A program made the position numbers and the translations under genes. Of a stretch of DNA of 34,727 nucleotides, positions 17,423-24,979 are shown piece after piece; positions within the stretch are counted from its first letter, which is position 1, and every line of letters begins with the position of its first letter. The notes under the pieces were generated by a model that was not told the origin of the DNA, ran no database searches, and saw nothing but the letters and a program-made list of their open reading frames with translations. The stretch is from CAZEPJ01 sp964514105 (lineage in GTDB: Bacteria; Desulfobacterota; Desulfocorpusculales; Desulfocorpusculum): assembly GCA_964514105.1 (NCBI GenBank), contig CAZEPJ010000049.1:1-34727 (forward strand), written 5' to 3'.

Positions 17423-18268
17423 CTACTGGGCGGTCTTTCTCCACGGAAGCCATCGAGTCACCACGCGGTCCAGGGTCCCCTCCCGCCTCCATCGGGCGAG
17501 AGCGCTGTTCACCGCGGCCAGCAATCCTTGGTCGTCGCGCCGGAGCCCCCAGGCCAACGGCTGCTCCTCCAGCGGCGCGGGGAATCCAGCCAAGGCCGCC
17601 TCGTTCTCGGAGACGAGCCACATGCCCGTCGGACCATCGTGGACGAACAGGTCGATCCTCCGTCGGGTCAGCTGCATGGCCCCGTCTTTGGGGCTCGGGA
17701 TCGACACCCGGACCGCGTGAGACATGTGCTTTTGCACAAAGGCATCCCCCGTGGTCCCGGGGATAACGCCCACGTTGTCCTGGCTCCCCGAGAGGTCATC
17801 CCATGTGACGTACTTCCCCCTGTCCTCGGCCCGCATGACGGCCACCAGGGCGACCGTCATGTAGGGCTCCGCGAACGCGATCCGAACCTGCCTCGTGGGC
17901 GTGACGGACATGCCGGACATGATGATGTCGATCCGGCCGTCCAGTAGCGTGGGGATCTGTTTGTCCCAGTCCAGTTCCACGAACTCCACGGGCCTGCCGA
18001 GTTCCTCTCCCAGCAATCGGGCGAAATCCGCCTCGACGCCCGCCAGGCTTCCCCCGGACCGGAAGATCATGGGAGGATCCTGGGGGGTTACGCCGACCCG
18101 CAGGGCGGGTGGGCCGGCAGGTGGAGCCATCGACTCTGGCGGCGGACTCGTCGGTTCCACAAAGGCGCAACCGACCGCGCCAACAAACGCGAGCCATACC
18201 CCCCCGAGACTTGAAAAGAAGGGACCCCAGATCTGCCGGATCCTTCCGGACCACGCATGTCGGATCAT
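17423..18268 (-). CDS. Periplasmic solute-binding protein, family 3
   Basis: A 281-aa exported protein with an SBP_bac_3 domain (about residues 55-275), the family that binds amino acids or related small polar ligands. Typical segments are LRVGVTPQDPPMIF, GVEADFARLLGEELGRPVEFVELDWDKQIPTLLDGRIDIIMSGM given as short stretches here, FAEPYM, VGVIPGTTGDAF and the C-terminal EGTLDRVVTRW. A hydrophobic segment ends in VGAVGC (C34), a weak lipobox with Ala at -3, so lipid anchoring is possible but unsure. AGGAGG precedes the ATG. No ABC permease or ATPase for amino acids lies nearby. Instead an RND operon starts 23 bases downstream. A sensing or soluble role is conceivable. Confidence 0.88.
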   Translation of the reverse strand: MIRHAWSGRIRQIWGPFFSSLGGVWLAFVGAVGCAFVEPTSPPPESMAPPAGPPALRVGVTPQDPPMIFRSGGSLAGVEADFARLLGEELGRPVEFVELDWDKQIPTLLDGRIDIIMSGMSVTPTRQVRIAFAEPYMTVALVAVMRAEDRGKYVTWDDLSGSQDNVGVIPGTTGDAFVQKHMSHAVRVSIPSPKDGAMQLTRRRIDLFVHDGPTGMWLVSENEAALAGFPAPLEEQPLAWGLRRDDQGLLAAVNSALARWRREGTLDRVVTRWLPWRKTAQ

Positions 18269-18390
18269 CGGTTCCTCCTGCGGCGCTGTGACTCATGGCC
18301 GTTGCCCGTGCACGCCGCCCCGACTCCGAGGGCGCCAGCCGGCCATCATTGAAGCTCATACGGGGTTCGTCCATCCGAAATCAGCGGGAT

Positions 18391-19326
18391 TCAACCCCCA
18401 TCCTCCCCGACCAATATCCAACTGGAATCGGGGTTGTACTCCCGCATGGCGCGTCCCAGATCCTCGGAGACAGGACCCTGGTCCTTCTGATACACCTTCC
18501 CCTGATGATTCACCACAAAGGTCATCACGCCGGACCGTCCGTATTCGGCGGGAAACGCCACCAGGGCGAATCCTGCGATCATGTTCCCGTTGATCACGTA
18601 GTTGTATCGCCCTCCCGGCACATTGCCACCCTGTTTGGTCAGGATCTTGTAATAGTAGCCGTAGTAGGGGTCTCCCGCCTTTCTTCCCTCCAAGTATTCC
18701 TTCTGCTCGGCGATGAGGGGCCCGAAGGGGCTCACCTCCTCGCCCGGGGCGGACTCCCAGTACAGGCCATCCCGCCTCCCGGGCGTGCTGGGGATGCGCT
18801 GGGCGTACTCCAGGACCTCGTCGCCGTCGCGATCCTGGCTTGCATATGCCCGCTGGGCGTCCACATACGCCCGGCACACCCGGATCGCCATCAACTCGTT
18901 CTCCCCAATGCGGCGGTTCAGGATCTCCTCTTTGCCGGCCGCGGTATCGAGGCGCCAGACCCCACCCTCCTTCACTGCCGGGATGGGGAACGGCCATTTC
19001 AACTTCCCCATCTGCAGCACGGCCCGATCCGTTCCCTGGAGGATGACTCGGGAATACTCCTTGTACCGCTCATAGAAGCGCTCCCTCCCCTCTCGCGCCT
19101 GGCTCTTGTCCTCCATGACGACGAGGTCCCGATGCTCCTGCCCCACCATATCCACCAGCGCCCCCTCATCCTGCCTCCCCGCCGCATCGGCCAGGGCCTG
19201 GAACGCCTCCTCGGGGCTGTTGAAGGTTCGCTGTCCCGCGGCCTCGGCGGTCTGCCCGATGATCAGCAGCCTCAGGAGCAGGACCACGCCCCCCAGCAAA
19301 CGCCCCCGTCTTTCCGTCTTCATCAT
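18391..19326 (-). CDS. DUF2950 family exported protein, copy A
   Basis: A 311-aa protein of unknown function with a signal peptide (about 1-29, ending TAEAA). I assign it to DUF2950 by overall pattern: WPFPIP, NRRIGENEL, AYVDAQRAYAS, GYYYKILT, MIAGFALVAFPAEY, SGVMTFVVNHQGKVYQKD. It is a clear paralogue of the gene at 21926-22894. Residues 165-176 (DRDGDEVLEYAQ) resemble an EF-hand calcium loop, with D at positions 1, 3 and 5. The glycine at position 6 is replaced by Glu and position 12 is Gln. It follows a DUF3300 gene by 121 bases, as does copy B. The start is the first of two consecutive ATG codons behind GGAGCAGG. Confidence 0.88.
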   Translation of the reverse strand: MMKTERRGRLLGGVVLLLRLLIIGQTAEAAGQRTFNSPEEAFQALADAAGRQDEGALVDMVGQEHRDLVVMEDKSQAREGRERFYERYKEYSRVILQGTDRAVLQMGKLKWPFPIPAVKEGGVWRLDTAAGKEEILNRRIGENELMAIRVCRAYVDAQRAYASQDRDGDEVLEYAQRIPSTPGRRDGLYWESAPGEEVSPFGPLIAEQKEYLEGRKAGDPYYGYYYKILTKQGGNVPGGRYNYVINGNMIAGFALVAFPAEYGRSGVMTFVVNHQGKVYQKDQGPVSEDLGRAMREYNPDSSWILVGEDGG

Positions 19327-19447
19327 GACCTGCTCCTCCACGCAGTGCCTGTATTGCCCTGCTGGCGCCTCGCCACGCCAACGGCCCGTCATCATCGACC
19401 ATCTATCGAGGAAACGGTCCCTCCATTCCCCTCGCCGGATTCTCATG

Positions 19448-20728
19448 TCACCGGCGGCCCCCGCCTCTACCGCCGCCCCCGCCTCTACCGCCGCCCCCGC
19501 CTCGGAAGCCGCCGCCTCCGAAACTGCCGCGGCTGCCGCCTCCCCCGAAGCTGCTTCCACCTCCGCTTCCCCGCGAGAACCCGGAGGAGCTGCTGCGGCT
19601 CTGAAAACCGCGGTCGCTGTTCTGCCGGGTTGTTGACGCTCGATTGTAGTCGCCGAAGTGGCCCATCTTGTTGTCGGGTCTCGCGGCAGAGCCTCCCGGC
19701 CGCGTGTCCGGACGGGTGGCTCCAATGCCTCCACCAGGACCGGAGGGAAGGGTCGAAGGTCGCTGTCCGCTGAACCCCGGACGGCCTCCGCCGGCCCCGG
19801 GGGCCTTGGAGGGCAGTTGGCTCGGTTTGGGCCGCCACTTGCCGGGCGGCCCGCCGCCCGGGCGGTCCCCCCCGGGGGATCCCGGCCTGTCCGGCCTATC
19901 GGGTCTGTCCGGTTTGTCCGGTTTGTCCGGTTTGTCCGGTTTGTCGGAGTGATCAGGATGATCATGGATGCAGTCGTCATCCCAATCGAAGCCGTAATAG
20001 GCCCAACCCATCCCCACGGCAAAACCCGCCCCCCATCCCCAAAAAGGGTACCCGGCGCAGTACGGAGGGGTGTAGAGGCACCACGGGTCGTACGTGGGCA
20101 TGTAAACCACTTGCGGACTGGCGGGGGCGATCTGGATGATCTCCCGCTCCTGGACAACCACGATCTTGTCGTTGGATTCCAGAAGCCCCGCGGTCTTGGC
20201 CCGCAGCCGATACTGCTGGACGGCGTCATAGACCTCCTTCTCCTGATCGAACACGGCCTCTCCCAGCCGCTCGGTCCAAACCAGGTCTCTGGCCATCCGC
20301 TTCAGGGCCTCCGGAAACCGAAGCAATGACAGAACGGCCGGGTCCCACCCGGCCCCCTGCGGCGGGGGTTCCGTAGCCCCGGGGTTCTGCTCCACGTACT
20401 GACTCGCCTTCACCACGTCCAGAGGTACCGTGGAGGCCGGCAGGACCTGGGCCAGAAGGTCATCGGGGTACAGGGCCACCGGGGCCACGAGCCGTTCCAG
20501 CTGGTCCGCGGACAACCTCACCCCGGAGGGGAACTCCGCGGGATTGAAGGAGGAGCCGGCCGGAGGGGCCGCAGTCGCCTGGGGCGTGATCGGGACCATC
20601 TGCGGCGGCATGGGCGACGGCTCGGCGCAAGCGGTGAGCAAGGCCAATGCGCCCATGGCAACCCCCTTTCGAATTGCGCCGCCGCGCTGCCGGCGAGCCT
20701 GGCCCAAGCGTGATCCACAGTCATACAT
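19448..20728 (-). CDS. DUF3300 family lipoprotein with Gly/Arg/Ser-rich tail, copy A
   Basis: A 426-aa protein of unknown function. The start at 20728 is chosen because GGAG lies eight bases before it. The signal region ends LTAC (C34), a lipobox. The DUF3300 core spans about residues 75-240 (LVAPVALYPDDLLAQVL, ASTVPLDVV, WDPAVLSLLRFPEAL, VVYMPTYDPWCLY). A (PDK)n/(PDR)n stretch coded by 9-base tandem repeats follows, then a proline/glycine-rich linker and a C-terminal tail of Ser, Gly and Arg ending GGGRGGGRR. Predicted to be lipid-anchored with a flexible basic tail. It is paralogous to 22971-24317 and paired with DUF2950 copy A. Confidence 0.88.
   Translation of the reverse strand: MYDCGSRLGQARRQRGGAIRKGVAMGALALLTACAEPSPMPPQMVPITPQATAAPPAGSSFNPAEFPSGVRLSADQLERLVAPVALYPDDLLAQVLPASTVPLDVVKASQYVEQNPGATEPPPQGAGWDPAVLSLLRFPEALKRMARDLVWTERLGEAVFDQEKEVYDAVQQYRLRAKTAGLLESNDKIVVVQEREIIQIAPASPQVVYMPTYDPWCLYTPPYCAGYPFWGWGAGFAVGMGWAYYGFDWDDDCIHDHPDHSDKPDKPDKPDKPDRPDRPDRPGSPGGDRPGGGPPGKWRPKPSQLPSKAPGAGGGRPGFSGQRPSTLPSGPGGGIGATRPDTRPGGSAARPDNKMGHFGDYNRASTTRQNSDRGFQSRSSSSGFSRGSGGGSSFGGGGSRGSFGGGGFRGGGGGRGGGGGRGGGRR
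19886..19948 (-). repeat. 9-base tandem repeat inside DUF3300 copy A
   Basis: About seven units of GACAAACCG / GACAGRCCG (minus strand) encode Asp-Lys-Pro then Asp-Arg-Pro triplets. The four Lys units are nearly identical at the DNA level and the Arg units have diverged. Confidence 0.85.
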
Positions 20729-20817
20729 CACGTCATCTCCCATCGCATGCGAAAAGGTTTCTCCACTCCACCCATAGTGGTCTCGGCGCAATTCGCCGCT
20801 TCCCCGCCCGCGCCCGG

Positions 20818-21584
20818 CTACTGGCCCGCCGCCGGGGGAGGCACGTAAGACAGGTCCAGTCGCAGTCGAGCGGTAAAACGGTGCTGGCTCTTCACCGCCG
20901 AGTTGAACCGCTCGAGCAGCGCCACGGTCTCAGTCTTGCCATGGGCACGCTCCAGATGATCCTCGAAGACCTCCTCCCGGATCTCGAAGGCCGCCCAACT
21001 GGATCGAGGGAGCATCAACAGGAACGAGGGGATCTCGCCCTCGTTGAGCCGTTCCAGCCATTCGTACCGCACGGGCCATTCGGCCTTGCCCAGGGCCTCG
21101 CGGAACTTCCGAAGAGCACCGAAGAACTGGGCCGATTTCCCGAAGTGGAATTGGTAGTTCAGCAGCTCGATCCATGCGGCGGGGGACCCCGCCGCGCCCT
21201 CGTCACTGACGCCCTCCGGGTGATAAAAGTACTGCACCAACGGCGGCGTCGCCCATAGGGCGGCCAACGCCTCCTGGTTCACGTCTTCCACCCGGGGGGT
21301 CACCTTGGCATGGTCAAAACTCTCCCATCGGTGGCCGAAGGTCGCCACGGCGTAGCGACCCCATTGCCCGCCGCTGACGTACTCCCAGACCACCCACCGC
21401 CACTCGTCCTTCTGGTCGCGCCGCCAATCCATCTCTTGATGCCGTCCTCCAATTGCGCCTTCATACCAGGCTTGGCCGTTAGGATCACCGTCCGGGCCAC
21501 CGAGTTGCCCTCCGCCCGGACTGTCCCCGCCATGGCCACGACCCAGAGCGCTGCGACGGCTGTACCCACAGCCGATCTTCTCAC
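20818..21584 (-). pseudogene. Exported protein of unknown function, apparent frameshift
   Basis: A GTG at 21584 with GGAAGGAG eight bases upstream begins a good signal peptide (MRRSAVGTAVAALWVVAMAG, then TVRA|EG). About 52 residues on, near 21425-21440, that frame turns into low-quality sequence. The frame one step away starts to look like real protein (DWRRDQKDEWRWVVWEYVSG) and continues for about 200 residues to a stop at 20818. One missing base would join them. No slippery heptamer is visible at the junction, so programmed frameshifting is unlikely. Either the assembly lacks a base or the gene is newly broken. The family is not recognised. The neighbours are the small Tat protein upstream and DUF3300 copy A downstream. 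Confidence 0.72.
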
Positions 21585-21623
21585 GGGTCACGCTCCTTCC
21601 CGTTCCAGGAAGCATCTGGAAGT

Positions 21624-21929
21624 CTAGTAGACGCGCTCGCGCCGGTCGGACCTCCGGTTTCCCCGGATCTCCTTTCGATCCTGGCGCCGTTCGCCCCCCC
21701 TGACGCCCAGGGGATCATCCTGGCTCTCGGCCATGTTCTCGCCCCGCTTCTCCACACGCTCCTCTGCGTCCTGCCTCCGATCCCCTCGTCGCATCATGCC
21801 CGGCGTCTGAGACACGGCCACCGCGGGCCCGGTCAGCAATCCCAAGGCGGCGAAGAATTGCACCCAGAAACGACGTCTGGTCGTTCTGCGGGAGATCGTC
21901 CTGTCCTCCTCGTCGAGGCGAGCTTTCAT
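21624..21929 (-). CDS. Small basic protein with twin-arginine signal
   Basis: A 101-aa protein of no recognised family. It starts by an ATGA overlap with the DUF2950 copy B stop (21926-21929), with GAGGAG close upstream, so it is probably translationally coupled. Residues about 13-25 read ISRRTTRRRFWVQFFAA: a TRRRFW twin-arginine motif followed by a hydrophobic stretch to about residue 39, which suggests Tat export. The remainder is highly charged and repetitive in Arg, Asp and Glu (GDRRQDAEERVEKRG, GGERRQDRKE), likely disordered. It lies 39 bases upstream of the frameshifted exported gene. Confidence 0.72.
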   Translation of the reverse strand: MKARLDEEDRTISRRTTRRRFWVQFFAALGLLTGPAVAVSQTPGMMRRGDRRQDAEERVEKRGENMAESQDDPLGVRGGERRQDRKEIRGNRRSDRRERVY

Positions 21930-22894
21930 TTCTCCTCGATCTTCTTCCAGCTCGAATCCGGGTCGAACTTGGTCATGGCCGACGCGATTGCGGCGGTGTT
22001 CGGCCCCAGATCCTTCTCGTACACCACACCGTCGTGGTTCACGAGAAAGGTCATGATCCCCGAGGAGGCATAACTCGCCGGCCAGGCCACCATGGCGAAC
22101 CCGCCGATCATCCGTCCCTTCACGACATACTCGTAGGCCCCCCCCGGCGCGTTCTTCCCCTGGGCCGTGAGGATCTTGTAGTAGTAGCCGTGGTAGGGGA
22201 TTCGCTCCCCCCCGGATGCCTTCCTGTAACCCGCCTTGACGGCTTGAACCACCAGTGGCCCCAGAGGACTCGGACTTTCGCCCTCCTGGGTCTCCCAGAA
22301 CAGGCCGTCCCTCTTCCCGGGAGAGCTGGCGAACTTCTGGGCGTACTGCAGCACGCCGTCTTTGTCCCGATCCTTGGTTGCGTACTCCCGTTGCGCATCC
22401 ACATAGGCCAGACACACCTGGATCACGCTGAGCTCGTTCTTGCCGATCCTCCGGTTCAGGATCTCCTGTTTGCCCGCCATGGTGTCAAATCGCCACTTCT
22501 CCCCCTGCTTCACGATGGGGATGGGAAAGGGCCACTCCTCCTTTCCGACCTGAAGCACCACCTTGCCGTCCGGCTCCGGCACCAGCTCGTGCGCCTCCCC
22601 GTATGCCGCTGCAAACTTCTGTCGATTATCCCGGTCCGCTACGGGATCCCCCGAGCCCACGACCCCCGCGGCCTCGGGGCCGAAGATCTTGGTGAGGGCC
22701 GCGTTGTCATCGGCCTTGCAGGCCTCGACGAGGGCCTTGACCGCCTCCTCCGGAGAGGCAAAGACCATCTGCTGCGCCTTCTTCTTGGGTTCCGCAGCCC
22801 AGGCCCCATGGATACAGAACACCATAGCCAGAGTCAGGGTCGCCATGACGGCCCCCATGCGAAACGCCTCGCCAACCCATTTTCTCGGAAGCAT
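21926..22894 (-). CDS. DUF2950 family exported protein, copy B
   Basis: A 322-aa paralogue of copy A. The signal peptide spans about residues 1-34 (ending GAWAAE). Shared blocks are EEWPFPIPIV, NRRIGKNEL, AYVDAQREYAT, GYYYKILTAQGKNAPGG, MIGGFAMVAWPASY and SGIMTFLVNHDGVVYEKD. Residues 175-186 (DRDKDGVLQYAQ) form a better EF-hand-like loop than copy A: D175, D177, D179, G180 and L182 fit, and only the final Glu is Gln. Calcium binding is therefore a reasonable inference. GGGAGGAAAG precedes the ATG. It lies 76 bases after DUF3300 copy B, matching the order of the A pair. Confidence 0.9.
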   Translation of the reverse strand: MLPRKWVGEAFRMGAVMATLTLAMVFCIHGAWAAEPKKKAQQMVFASPEEAVKALVEACKADDNAALTKIFGPEAAGVVGSGDPVADRDNRQKFAAAYGEAHELVPEPDGKVVLQVGKEEWPFPIPIVKQGEKWRFDTMAGKQEILNRRIGKNELSVIQVCLAYVDAQREYATKDRDKDGVLQYAQKFASSPGKRDGLFWETQEGESPSPLGPLVVQAVKAGYRKASGGERIPYHGYYYKILTAQGKNAPGGAYEYVVKGRMIGGFAMVAWPASYASSGIMTFLVNHDGVVYEKDLGPNTAAIASAMTKFDPDSSWKKIEEK

Positions 22895-22970
22895 CTTTCC
22901 TCCCTCCGATCGGATCTCAGTCGTTGAGGACCTTGCTGCCAGAGGAAACCGGCCGCCCTCTCGGGTTCGA

Positions 22971-24317
22971 CTACCGCCTGCCGCCACCGCTGCGTCCGCC
23001 GCCACCGCTGCGTCCACCGCCACCACTGCGTCCGCCGCCACCGCTGCGTCCACCGCCGCCGCTGCGTCCACCGCCGCCGCTGAAACTGCTGGAACGGCTC
23101 TGCTGCCCGCGGCTGCTGGCACTCTTGACCTGGCTGCCACTGCCCATTCCCCCGAAGGCGCCCGAGCTTCCCCCCCTGGACCCCATCTGGGACGCGCTGG
23201 GCCCTCCGCTGCCCGGCTGACCGGCACCTCCCCTGTCCATGGTGCCTGCGCTCGGCCGTTGACCGGCACCTGCCCTATCCGACCCTCCAGCAGGGCGCTG
23301 CCCGATGCTGGCCGTCTGGCCGCCACCGCCGGGACGCTGGCCTGAGCCTGGCCGGTCCATGGTGCCTGCGCTGGGCCGCTGACCAGCCCCGGCGTCCTGG
23401 TCGCGTCCCCTGAAATCCTGTCGGCCCTGCGCGGAACCGCTCTGTCCCTTGCCGTAGCGCTGCGCCGTATTCTGATCCCGGTACGCGACGCCCTTGCGGT
23501 GCTCGGCGTTGTGCTGCCAATTGCCCTGCTTCGTGTTCTGAACGTCTTTGCGGTTGGCGTTGTTGACGTTCTTGTTGTAGTTGATATTCTGGCTGTTATT
23601 GATGTTCACATCCCCGCCGTGCCAGTCGCAGCTCCCCCAGGCGTACCCCCAGGCCGCCGTCATGGCGACCCCTGAAGCAAACCCCACGGCCGCGGCGCCC
23701 AGGGCCGCGCCGGGGTAATACCCCGGATAATACACCGGTGCCGGAGGGTACGCCGGGTAGGGCCAGGAACCGTACACGACCGTAGGGTTGTACTGGGGCA
23801 CATACACCACATCGGGCTGGGCGGATTCGATGACGATGGTATCCTGCCGCACTACCACCTTCTGCTGCTCGGTGGTCTGAAGATTCCCCGACTCGTTGGC
23901 CCTGGCGCGCAAGACCTGGACCGCGGCCATGACCTCTTTCTGCTGGCTCAGCATGGCGTCGCCCAACTGCTGGGTCCAGTCCAGTTTGTCGTTCATCATG
24001 GTGAGGACCTGGGGGAAATTCACCAGCGACTTCACACTGGGATCCCAGTTCTGCTGCTCCAGCGCCGCATCGAGCTGATCGCCCTCGAGCTTGGGATTGG
24101 CCTTGGCCCAGCGGGCGGCCTGCACCACCTCCAGGGGATACGTGGAGGCCATGAGCACCTGCACCAGAAGGGAATCCGGATACAGGGCGATCGGCGCCAC
24201 CAGGGCCTCCAGCTGTTCGTTGCTCTTGGTCTCCTGCGCGCGTATCGCCGGCGGCAGGACGAGCAAGACCGCCACAGACACGGCCATGCCCGAAATCATC
24301 CATCTCTTGTTTCTCAT
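22971..24317 (-). CDS. DUF3300 family exported protein with repeat tail, copy B
   Basis: A 448-aa protein with a Sec signal (MRNKRWMISGMAVSVAVLLV, ending IRAQE) but no lipobox cysteine, unlike copy A. The DUF3300 core covers about 30-210 (LVAPIALYPDSLLVQVLMAS, NWDPSVKSLVNFPQVL, VVYVPQYNPTVVYGSWPYP). A Tyr/Pro-rich and Gly/Ala-rich stretch is followed by an Asn-rich segment (NINNSQNINYNKNVNNANR). Then come degenerate GQRP/GTMDR repeats and a tail of five RSGGGG units ending GGGRR. The function is unknown. The tail suggests a disordered, positively charged extension that could bind a polymer or surface. GAGGAGG precedes the ATG. Confidence 0.9.
   Translation of the reverse strand: MRNKRWMISGMAVSVAVLLVLPPAIRAQETKSNEQLEALVAPIALYPDSLLVQVLMASTYPLEVVQAARWAKANPKLEGDQLDAALEQQNWDPSVKSLVNFPQVLTMMNDKLDWTQQLGDAMLSQQKEVMAAVQVLRARANESGNLQTTEQQKVVVRQDTIVIESAQPDVVYVPQYNPTVVYGSWPYPAYPPAPVYYPGYYPGAALGAAAVGFASGVAMTAAWGYAWGSCDWHGGDVNINNSQNINYNKNVNNANRKDVQNTKQGNWQHNAEHRKGVAYRDQNTAQRYGKGQSGSAQGRQDFRGRDQDAGAGQRPSAGTMDRPGSGQRPGGGGQTASIGQRPAGGSDRAGAGQRPSAGTMDRGGAGQPGSGGPSASQMGSRGGSSGAFGGMGSGSQVKSASSRGQQSRSSSFSGGGGRSGGGGRSGGGGRSGGGGRSGGGGRSGGGRR
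22980..23081 (-). repeat. 18-base tandem repeat encoding RSGGGG units
   Basis: About five in-frame units of 18 bases encode Arg-Ser-Gly-Gly-Gly-Gly at the C-terminus of DUF3300 copy B. Units differ by single third-position changes. Confidence 0.88.
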
Positions 24318-24447
24318 GACGCCTCCTCTCTTGCCCGAGACCTCGTCTCATCACGCCATCCCACCGGGGGCACCCGCGCAAAGTCCCACGCAAGCTCCAG
24401 CCTCCTCTTGGGATACCGCTGCAATTCACTCCCCCGTGCCCGTCCCG

Positions 24448-24786
24448 TCACCCCCTCGTGGTCTCCCCTTGCGGGTGGGGCAAGGGGTTCAGGACCATCG
24501 CCTGGTTGGTGGCGTAAAACTTCACGGGCGCCCCGGTGTCATCCACAACCCAGATGTTCACCATGGCCCCGTCCGTCCCCCCCGGTCGCTCCGCCCTGGT
24601 GGACAGGGCGAACCTCCGGGCGTACTCCCAGGCGGCCACCTCGGACTTGATGGCGGATTCCTCCTTGTCCGGGAAGAAATCCTCCTCCCAGTGGTCCTCC
24701 ACCCGCTTCTCGAACCGGATGCGGAAGCCCTTGCGCTTGCGCACCCAGCCGTCCTTGATGACCTTGGTCGCCTCCTTGAGCTTCAT
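24448..24786 (-). CDS. Small hypothetical protein, probably cytoplasmic
   Basis: A 112-aa protein, family not recognised. It has no signal peptide or membrane segment. The sequence is rich in charged and aromatic residues (KDGWVRKRKGFRIRFEKRVE, HWEEDFFPDKEE, EVAAWEYARRFA) and has a second beta-like segment (MVNIWVVDDTGAPVKFYAT). GAGGGGAAAGGCGAG immediately precedes the ATG, a solid ribosome binding site. It lies between MscS (193 bases upstream, across a repeat-rich spacer) and DUF3300 copy B (130 bases downstream). Confidence 0.75.
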   Translation of the reverse strand: MKLKEATKVIKDGWVRKRKGFRIRFEKRVEDHWEEDFFPDKEESAIKSEVAAWEYARRFALSTRAERPGGTDGAMVNIWVVDDTGAPVKFYATNQAMVLNPLPHPQGETTRG

Positions 24787-24819
24787 CTCGCCTTTCCCCT
24801 CCGGTATCCTTGAATCAGG

Positions 24820-24930
24820 GCGAATATCGAGTGCCGAACAAGGGATATCGAATCATGAAGTTCCTTCCCCCTGGAGCCCTCTTTTCTCCTTCGGCGTTCT
24901 GCGGTTCCTTGTTCGAGATCCGACATTCTG
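24820..24930. repeat. Imperfect inverted block of CGAATATCGAA/CGAACAAGG repeats
   Basis: 24820-24844 is the plus-orientation unit seen at 16106-16130. 24844-24863 (ATATCGAATCATGAAGTTC) matches 34288-34306. 24891-24930 carries related units in the opposite orientation (TTCGGCGTTCTGCGG, CCTTGTTCGAGATCCGACAT). GAACAAGG at 24836-24843 can pair with CCTTGTTC at 24907-24914. Confidence 0.65.
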
Positions 24931-24979
24931 CGGTTCGGTTTTCTATACCCCATATTCAACAACCCTGGCCGCCAGCGGC

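Noticed and set aside
21425..21440. Programmed ribosomal frameshift in the split exported gene
   Set aside because: No slippery heptamer or downstream stem-loop is evident at the junction. A simple indel explains it.
19886..23081. Tandem repeats considered as a CRISPR array
   Set aside because: The units are 9 and 18 bases, contiguous, without unique spacers, and in frame inside coding sequence.
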